Assembly: GCF_015523185.1 (NCBI RefSeq)
Contig: NZ_WAKV01000019.1
Span: 1 to 58,670, forward strand
From: Thermococcus sp.
GTDB lineage: Archaea; Methanobacteriota_B; Thermococci; Thermococcales; Thermococcaceae
Length of the DNA stretch: 58,670 bases
Reading direction: 5' to 3'
The notes below the pieces were generated by a model. It made no database searches, was not told the DNA's origin, and saw only the letters and a list, made by a program, of their open reading frames with translations. Of the stretch, positions 53,025-58,670 are shown piece after piece. The translations under genes and the position numbers were made by a program. Numbering within the stretch: position 1 is the stretch's first letter; every line of letters starts with the position of its first letter.

Positions 53025-53738
53025 ATGAGGTTGAGAATAACCTTCGAGCCCTACGGCGATGTCGCAAGGCAACCCAACAAACACGCAGTTCAGGGGTTTA
53101 TCTACAACCTGCTGAAGGGCTCGGAATACGGTGAAAGGCATGATGAACCGAGGTTCAAGTTTTTCACCTTCTCGGACTTCTTCACGGACTCCACTGGGAG
53201 ACCGACGCTTCTCATATCTTCCCCTGAGAAGGGGTTCATAAACACCCTTTACAGTGCCATCAGGGAGAGGGAGAGCGTTTACATCGGCCGGCAGGAGCTG
53301 GAGATTGTGGAACTCAAGAAGTTCAAACTCCCTCTGCGAAGGGCATTCCAGACGGGCTCTCCGATAGTCCTCTACCGAAACGCCGAGAAAAACGAGTACT
53401 TCAAGCTCCACCAGCACAGAGACCTTCGCTTCTTCCTCCAGAGGCTCAAGGAGAACGCGGAGAAGAAGTACGAGGCCTTTTACGGCGAGGACTTTTTCCT
53501 CGAAGGGCCCATCTTCGACAGGCTGATTCCAAAGCTCAGAACCAATGGAAAGCTCGACGTCTACGTCAAGGTCGTCAAAAACGGTATCCCCTTCCCGGTG
53601 ATAGGCTCGAACTGGGAGCTCCTTGAGAAGGAGCGCATAAAACCTGAGGAAAGGCGCTTCTACCGCTTCATAATGGACGCTGGCCTCGGTGAGAAGAACA
53701 GCCTCGGCTTCGGCTTTTTGAACCCTCTAAGGAGGTGA
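53025..53738 (+). CDS. cas6: CRISPR RNA endonuclease Cas6
   Basis: The 237-residue enzyme cuts CRISPR precursor RNA inside each repeat. Y27, H39 and K45 lie where the Pyrococcus Cas6 catalytic Tyr/His/Lys triad is found, and the glycine-rich loop GLGEKNSLGFGFLN is at the C terminus. It is the first gene of the csm operon; the next gene begins 4 bases after its stop. No repeat array is present in this window, so its substrate is encoded elsewhere. Confidence 0.93.
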   Translation: MRLRITFEPYGDVARQPNKHAVQGFIYNLLKGSEYGERHDEPRFKFFTFSDFFTDSTGRPTLLISSPEKGFINTLYSAIRERESVYIGRQELEIVELKKFKLPLRRAFQTGSPIVLYRNAEKNEYFKLHQHRDLRFFLQRLKENAEKKYEAFYGEDFFLEGPIFDRLIPKLRTNGKLDVYVKVVKNGIPFPVIGSNWELLEKERIKPEERRFYRFIMDAGLGEKNSLGFGFLNPLRR

Positions 53739-53742
53739 AAGG

Positions 53743-56094
53743 TTGAAACTCAATGAACTTGTCGCCCTCGGCGGGCTCCTCCACGACATCGGAAAGCCCG
53801 TGCAGAGGGCAAAACGGTATTCGGGCGACCACTCGGAGCAGGGAGCGGAGTTCTTGGGACAACTAGCCAGGGAAACGGGGAGAGAAGAATACGGGCTCCT
53901 CGCGCTTTTCTCGGCTTTCCACCACAAGAAACACTTCAAAGAGGCCAGAATCAGGGAAACTGTCAAAAGGATCAACTCTGAACGCTTTGGGCTGAGCGAA
54001 GAAGACATCATGCAAGCCCTGTGGATAGTTTACGAGGCCGACAACCTATCCTCGGCAGAGCGGGAAGAAGGAGAACCGGAGAACATAAGGCCACTTTATT
54101 CAATCTTCAACAGGGAAAGGGCCTATTTTCCCGTTGCCCTCGAATTCGGTCAGGAATTGCCGGTTCCCACGGAAGTTGATACCTTGACAAAACAGCACTA
54201 CGAGAGAATAGTGAAAGGCGTTGAGGAAGAGCTCAAAAAGACTGAGCTCAGGGTTGATAGAATACTCCCGGTTCTTGAGAAGCACCTCACCTTCGTCAGC
54301 TCGGTAACCTCTAAGGGAAACGTCATCTCGCTCTACGACCACATGAGGATGACATCCGCTATAGCTCTGGCCATGCTGAAGGCCGGCTGTACAGCCGGGG
54401 ACATAAAAGCCGGAAGGTGCAGGAAGGAAAAGAGGTTTCTCATTATTGAAGGTGACTTTTCGGGAATACAGGACTTCATCTACGGGATAAGCGGAAAGGG
54501 AACCCTCAAGTACCTCCGCGCAAGGAGTGCATATCTGGAGCTAATCGCCTGGGACATCGTCCTCGAAATCCTGAGAAGGCTCGGCCTCACGAGGGCCAAC
54601 GTTATATTCAACGCCGGCGGGCATTTCCTTATCCTCGGCCAGAACACGGAGGAGGCTATAAAAGAGCTCGAAGGCATAAGGAAGCACGTTGTCGAGTGGC
54701 TCTACCGCGAATTTGACGGAAAGCTCTACTTGGCTTTGGCGTGGGAGGCTGTGAGCGGGGAAGAGCTCGGACGGAAAGGCGAGAAAAACTTCTTCGCCGA
54801 GGCACGGACGAGGCTAAAGAGAAAGCTTGACATCAGGAAGTTGAGACGCTTTGAAGAAGTTGAAGGCCTATTCAAAGAGCCAAAAGCCAGTGAAAGGCTT
54901 GAGGAGTGCGCGGTCTGTGGAAAGGAAGTTCCCGAAAATCTGCTTGAACCCTTCAAGCTGAGCGACGATTCAAGTGTAAGGGCCTGTAAAACCTGTAACG
55001 AGCTCGCAGAGCTTGGCAAGAATCTGCCCAAGGTTAAAGGCTTTGTCATGGACCGGAAGACCCACGAGGGTGAGGACATAACGAAAGGCCCGTTCAGGCA
55101 CTTCATACCCTACATCGAGGACCCAATACCGCGGGGTGAAGCCCTCCTCCTCAAGAACAGCCTCGACGTCCCCGGGAACCTTCAGGAAACTATCGAGTTC
55201 ATCCCGTATTTAGTGGCCGATTACTTCAAGCCAAGCAAGGAGGGTGAGCGTGTAATAGCGGACTTTGAAGAGCTCACAGGGGAGGCAACGGGCACGAAGA
55301 GACTTGGTGTCCTCAAGGGCGACGTGGACAACCTCGGATTGTTCTTCAGAGACATGGACAGTCCCTCAAAGCTCGCCACCGCCTCGCGCTTCATGGACTA
55401 CTTCTTCAAGGCCTACCTGAACGAGATTATCAGGGGCAAGTTTGAATATTTGATGGGAGATATTCCATCACTCGGGGACTGGCCAAAAGAGCCTGACATA
55501 GTGGTGGTTTACGCCGGTGGAGACGACTTCTTCATAGTTGGCGCGTGGAATCAGGTCTTCGAGCTGGCCTTCAGAGTAAGGGAGGCCTTCAGGGCCTACA
55601 CCGGGAAAGGGATGACGCTCTCGGCGGGATTGGGTTACTTCCATCCCAAGACGCCAATCTACAGGATGGCCGATGTCGTCTCGGAGAGGCTTGAGAGGGC
55701 GAAAAACGAGGGGAAAGATAAGGACAGGGTCTTCGTGATAGAGAGAACCGCTCCGGAAGGATTCCCAATCGCTTACCGCTGGGGGAAGTACGAGGAGCTC
55801 TGGAAGACCTACAAGCCAAGGGTTTACGCCGGAAACGGCAGACTGGTGAAGGAACTTGAGTCAAAGAAAGGCCTTCTGTGGAGAATTCTTGAGCTCAGGG
55901 AGCTCTACGTCAGGGACCCGGAGAGTGTGAAGTGGGCTTACCAGATGGCATATCTCCTCGGTAGGCACAAGCTTTCCGACCTGTTCCCAGAGCTCGTCGG
56001 GATAGATGCAGAGGCCGCCCTGAAGGGTGAGCCGCAGCCGATCTACTGGATTGATGGAGTCTTGAAGGTTGTTTTGATGGCCGTTAGGGGGTGA
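53743..56094 (+). CDS. csm1: Cas10/Csm1, type III-A effector subunit
   Basis: The 783-residue large subunit has an N-terminal HD nuclease (H14-D15 in LLHDIGKP, HSEQGAEF), two palm domains, a zinc ribbon (CAVCGKEV...CKTCNE, about 389-425), and the cyclase motif G592-GDD in VVYAGGDDFFIVG. It degrades single-stranded DNA and makes cyclic oligoadenylates when target RNA binds. Start is TTG with GGTGA four bases upstream. The length is close to the Thermococcus onnurineus Csm1. Confidence 0.96.
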   Translation: MKLNELVALGGLLHDIGKPVQRAKRYSGDHSEQGAEFLGQLARETGREEYGLLALFSAFHHKKHFKEARIRETVKRINSERFGLSEEDIMQALWIVYEADNLSSAEREEGEPENIRPLYSIFNRERAYFPVALEFGQELPVPTEVDTLTKQHYERIVKGVEEELKKTELRVDRILPVLEKHLTFVSSVTSKGNVISLYDHMRMTSAIALAMLKAGCTAGDIKAGRCRKEKRFLIIEGDFSGIQDFIYGISGKGTLKYLRARSAYLELIAWDIVLEILRRLGLTRANVIFNAGGHFLILGQNTEEAIKELEGIRKHVVEWLYREFDGKLYLALAWEAVSGEELGRKGEKNFFAEARTRLKRKLDIRKLRRFEEVEGLFKEPKASERLEECAVCGKEVPENLLEPFKLSDDSSVRACKTCNELAELGKNLPKVKGFVMDRKTHEGEDITKGPFRHFIPYIEDPIPRGEALLLKNSLDVPGNLQETIEFIPYLVADYFKPSKEGERVIADFEELTGEATGTKRLGVLKGDVDNLGLFFRDMDSPSKLATASRFMDYFFKAYLNEIIRGKFEYLMGDIPSLGDWPKEPDIVVVYAGGDDFFIVGAWNQVFELAFRVREAFRAYTGKGMTLSAGLGYFHPKTPIYRMADVVSERLERAKNEGKDKDRVFVIERTAPEGFPIAYRWGKYEELWKTYKPRVYAGNGRLVKELESKKGLLWRILELRELYVRDPESVKWAYQMAYLLGRHKLSDLFPELVGIDAEAALKGEPQPIYWIDGVLKVVLMAVRG

Positions 56095-56098
56095 TTTG

Positions 56099-56674
56099 AT
56101 GGTTTACGGAAAAAGCCACCCGGGCCATGGTATGGGCAGGTATCAGAGGGAGACCCACGGGGGCAACGTTGGTGAGCTCTTCGGAGAAAACCCGGACGTA
56201 ATAGGAATAAGAGAAGCCTTCGAGAAGAACAGAATATCGTGGAAGGACATTGAGCCATACTTCAGAAAGATAGCTCAAGAGCTGGAAGAGAGCAGAAAGA
56301 AAGGAGCTTTTCCTGGCTGGAGTCCGGAGAGAAGGCTTGCGAACGCCATTGTCGTGGCGGCTTATCTCAGAGCCCAGAACCTCAAGACGAACCAGGTAAG
56401 GAAAGTCCTTGAGATGGCGCGAACCATCGAGCTGAAGCTGAAGAAGGGGGATACCGACATAAGGGACGACGTTGTAAAGACCCGCTATCTGCTGGCTTAT
56501 GCCGTTGGCAGGGCCACGGGAGGGGCTAAACATGCCCTCGATGCATTTCACAGAGTCCTCGACCCAATGCTGGCCCTCCTGATGGAGAAGCCCGATGTTG
56601 CTCACTTTGAGGAGTTTTACGACTTCCTTCAGGCCGTTGTTGCCTACCACAGGTTCTTTGGAGGTGGTGAATGA
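56099..56674 (+). CDS. csm2: Csm2, small subunit of the type III-A complex
   Basis: The 191-residue helical protein sits in the Csm2 place, between cas10 and csm3. It has a long polar N terminus (about 60 residues, GKSHPGHGMGRYQRETHGG) before the helical Csm2 core (LRAQNLKTNQVRKVLEMA), so it is longer than many bacterial Csm2 proteins. GGTGA is four bases before ATG 56099. Its stop overlaps the csm3 start (ATGA). Confidence 0.88.
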   Translation: MVYGKSHPGHGMGRYQRETHGGNVGELFGENPDVIGIREAFEKNRISWKDIEPYFRKIAQELEESRKKGAFPGWSPERRLANAIVVAAYLRAQNLKTNQVRKVLEMARTIELKLKKGDTDIRDDVVKTRYLLAYAVGRATGGAKHALDAFHRVLDPMLALLMEKPDVAHFEEFYDFLQAVVAYHRFFGGGE

Positions 56675-57546
56675 TGGACAGGCACTTTTATGGGAAAGTC
56701 GTTATCCGGGGCAGGATTAAGGCCCTCACCGGCCTCCACATAGGCTCCCAGAGGGACGTCTCGGAGATAGGGGGTATTGACAACCCTGTCATAAAGGATC
56801 CCCACACCGGTCTGCCCTACATCCCGGGCTCCTCGCTAAAGGGAAAGCTGAGGAGTCTGTTTGAGGTTTTCACTAACTCCAAGCTCGATGAGTGGAAGGA
56901 GAAATACCCTGCCCTGAAAAACTATTCCTCTGGCAGTTGCAGGCCCTTGAACGAGGAAAACTGCGGCAGGTTCTTCAACAAGAGGATAAACCGTGGATGG
57001 ATACACGTCTGTCCTGACTATTCCACCGCAATCAACTGTCCCGTCTGCCGTCTCTTCGGTGCGAGCGGGAAGGAGAGCAACTTTCCCTCAAGGCTTATCG
57101 TTAGGGATGCCTTCCTCGCGAAGGAGTGGGAGGAGAGGTGGAGGGCCGGAGAGGAGATAACCGAGGCGAAAATCGAAGTTGGCATTGACAGGGTAACGTC
57201 TCAGGCCAACCCTAGGACAAACGAGCGCGTCGTTGCTGGAGCGGAGTTCGACTTCGAGATAATCTACAACGTCGAGGACTCAAATCAGTGGGAGGACGAC
57301 ATAAAGAACCTCCTAACGGCGATGGCCCTCCTTGAGGACAGCTACCTCGGCGGTTCTGGTTCAAGGGGCTACGGAAAGGTGAAGTTCAGCTTTGAGACAT
57401 TCGAGTTTAGGAGTGCCGACTATTACCGCACCGGCGATGAGGAGGAGAAGATAGCCATACCCGTTGGAAAGAGGCAAGTCATTGACGTTCTCAAGGACTT
57501 TGATGGCTTCTTCTCGGGGGTGAAAGAAAAGCTGGGGGCAGGGTGA
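56671..57546 (+). CDS. csm3: Csm3, Cas7-type backbone subunit and target RNA nuclease
   Basis: The 291-residue RAMP protein forms the backbone along the crRNA. IGSQRDVSEIGGIDNPVI holds D37, at the place of the catalytic Asp that cuts target RNA, followed by the lysine/glycine-rich YIPGSSLKGKLRSLFE. A thumb region with cysteines (SCRPLNEENCG, CPDYSTAINCPVCRLFG) may bind zinc. The late GGSGSRGYGKVKF is a G-rich loop. ATG 56674 is an alternative start. Confidence 0.95.
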   Translation: MMDRHFYGKVVIRGRIKALTGLHIGSQRDVSEIGGIDNPVIKDPHTGLPYIPGSSLKGKLRSLFEVFTNSKLDEWKEKYPALKNYSSGSCRPLNEENCGRFFNKRINRGWIHVCPDYSTAINCPVCRLFGASGKESNFPSRLIVRDAFLAKEWEERWRAGEEITEAKIEVGIDRVTSQANPRTNERVVAGAEFDFEIIYNVEDSNQWEDDIKNLLTAMALLEDSYLGGSGSRGYGKVKFSFETFEFRSADYYRTGDEEEKIAIPVGKRQVIDVLKDFDGFFSGVKEKLGAG

Positions 57547-58442
57547 TGCCCAGGCTCAGCTTCAAGACCGTCAAGCTAATTCCCAGGGGGCCCATAAGAG
57601 AGCTTCCTAGGGCGGATACGATATTTGGTGCTATCGGTAACGCGGTGGCGACGCTCTTCGGTGCCAAGGCGGTGGACGAGCTTGTGGGGGGGTTCAAAAG
57701 AGAGGCAAGAATCAGCTCCGCCTTTCCCTTTGAGGGAAACACCTACTACCTCCCAAAGCCCCTGAGCGTTTGTGTCCTTGACTTCGGAGAGCTTTTGAAA
57801 GACCTTCCGGAGGAAGAGCGCTACCCCATGGAGAAGTCTATGAAAAAAGCGAGATACCTCGACCTCAGAAACTTTGAGAGATCCCTAGGGCTTGAGCCCT
57901 TCGACGTTCCCAAAGGTTTGCCCTTCAGAAGGGTGGACGTTCCTAGGGTAGCTCTCGATAGGGTAACCAACGACTCCAGCCTGTACTTCTGGGACGAGGT
58001 GAGGTTCGAAGAGAACTCCGGTTTTTACTTCTTATACTCCGGCGACGAGGGCTTTTTCAGGGACTACATACTTCCGGCTCTCCGCTATCTAAGTGATACA
58101 GGAATCGGGGGGAAGGCGACGTGGGGCTTCGGCCTCTTCGACTTTCAAGTTAGCAAACTTGAGATAAGCGCTCCGGAAAGTCCCTGCAATGTAACTCTTT
58201 CCAATGCCCTCCCAACGAAAACTCCGGTGCTCTGGAATCTAGTAAGGAAAGGCGGCTGGAGCTCTGGCAGGAGAAAGCCCAAGGTGAACTTTATCTCAGA
58301 GGGCTCAATCGTGGCTAATGATCCCGGGAAGATAATATCCCTTGACCTTGGACTAACTTATCGGGTTTACGTCTACGGCCTTACGTTTCCAATACCGGCC
58401 GAAGTCCCGGAGGAGACTTTGAAAGGGGTGGACTGCCAATGA
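57546..58442 (+). CDS. csm4: Csm4, Cas5-type subunit
   Basis: The 298-residue RAMP protein caps the crRNA 5' tag and binds Cas10. It begins with a RAMP strand and PRGPIRELPRADTIFGAIGNA, has VPRVALDRVTNDSSLYFWDEV in the middle and the glycine-rich GIGGKATWGFGLFDF toward the C terminus. The ATG overlaps the csm3 stop, and its own stop overlaps csm5, showing tight coupling. Confidence 0.92.
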   Translation: MPRLSFKTVKLIPRGPIRELPRADTIFGAIGNAVATLFGAKAVDELVGGFKREARISSAFPFEGNTYYLPKPLSVCVLDFGELLKDLPEEERYPMEKSMKKARYLDLRNFERSLGLEPFDVPKGLPFRRVDVPRVALDRVTNDSSLYFWDEVRFEENSGFYFLYSGDEGFFRDYILPALRYLSDTGIGGKATWGFGLFDFQVSKLEISAPESPCNVTLSNALPTKTPVLWNLVRKGGWSSGRRKPKVNFISEGSIVANDPGKIISLDLGLTYRVYVYGLTFPIPAEVPEETLKGVDCQ

Positions 58443-58670
58443 TGCTGAAGGTTCTCTCCCCGCTCCACATCGGCAACGGGAACAGGTTCACTCCAGTTGA
58501 CATCTATCCGACCAAGGGCAGGGTTTACGTCCTCGACGTCGAGAGGCTCGTTAATGACCTCCAGAGGCTCGGCGTTGACCTTGAGGAAATCCTCGCGCTT
58601 CTCAAGAACCCTCCCAGGGAGCACTACGTGTGGAAGGGCTACATCGAGGAGTACCACCTCAACCCCTCGG
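58439..58670 (+). CDS. csm5: Csm5, N-terminal part (gene runs off the window)
   Basis: The visible 77 residues begin MMLKVLSPLHIGNGNRFTP, a RAMP start with the conserved L-S-P-x-H-I-G, as in Csm5, which lies at the 3' end of the crRNA and recruits maturation nucleases. The ATG overlaps the csm4 stop (ATGA). The gene is cut by the window end. Confidence 0.88.
   Translation, partial: MMLKVLSPLHIGNGNRFTPVDIYPTKGRVYVLDVERLVNDLQRLGVDLEEILALLKNPPREHYVWKGYIEEYHLNPS

Noticed and set aside
52867-53067. Minus-strand frame at the cas6 promoter
   Set aside because: It crosses the cas6 TATA box and palindrome, has low-complexity composition and no similarity.

Overview
The window is a piece of a hyperthermophilic archaeal chromosome, almost certainly from the genus Thermococcus. 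The support is: a TATA-binding protein gene, Hel308, SRP19, fibrillarin and Nop5, TrmI, pyruvoyl arginine decarboxylase, indolepyruvate ferredoxin oxidoreductase beside an ADP-forming acyl-CoA synthetase subunit, ribose-1,5-bisphosphate isomerase, a DUF257 protein, archaeal TATA boxes, and a very regular ribosome-binding arrangement (GGTGA, about five bases, then ATG). Genes are tightly packed on both strands with short overlaps.

Layout. 1-3.4 kb: a hairpin-rich non-coding stretch, tRNA-Leu (anticodon TAG), then a small operon (DUF2178-like membrane protein, XRE regulator, membrane protein, ABC ATPase and permease) behind a tandem palindromic operator. 3.4-8.5 kb: UPF0201 and UPF0200 proteins around a ZIP metal transporter, then Hel308. 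8.5-15 kb: a complete dipeptide/oligopeptide ABC importer on the minus strand whose binding protein looks circularly permuted. 15-20.9 kb: RAM-domain protein, SRP19, DUF257, TrmI, an Nfn-type flavoprotein pair, two box C/D guide RNAs and GcvH. 20.9-28.4 kb: antiporter, polyamine genes (pdaD, speE), several unrecognised genes, a 47-residue C2H2 zinc-finger protein, a third candidate C/D RNA, a membrane-anchored winged-helix protein and a UPF0173 hydrolase. 28.6-33.1 kb: acyl-CoA synthetase alpha subunit and iorAB, with a VapBC toxin-antitoxin pair between them. 33.2-37.8 kb: an McrBC-like restriction system whose McrB carries an EVE/YTH-like reader domain, plus an archaeal ATPase under a tandem palindrome. 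37.8-49.2 kb: HDAC-family protein, TBP, DUF505, DUF356-like, aMBF1, a decayed VapC next to its antitoxin, the mevalonate trio (OB/zinc-ribbon protein, thiolase-like protein, HMG-CoA synthase), fibrillarin-Nop5 and R15P isomerase. 49.2-52.9 kb: class I aminotransferase, a catalytically degenerate class I amidotransferase-like protein, a radical SAM protein and an OsmC protein. 53.0 kb to the end: cas6 followed by a type III-A Csm operon (cas10/csm1, csm2, csm3, csm4, start of csm5).

How the parts connect. Fibrillarin and Nop5 are the protein partners of box C/D RNAs, and the window also holds at least two good C/D RNA genes; one has a guide matching a highly conserved 23S rRNA segment. Aromatic amino-acid fermentation (IorAB, ADP-forming synthetase), electron transfer (Nfn) and peptide import fit a peptide-fermenting heterotroph. 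Defence functions (VapBC, McrBC-like, Csm) occur as separate islands among housekeeping genes. No insertion sequence and no CRISPR repeat array is visible.
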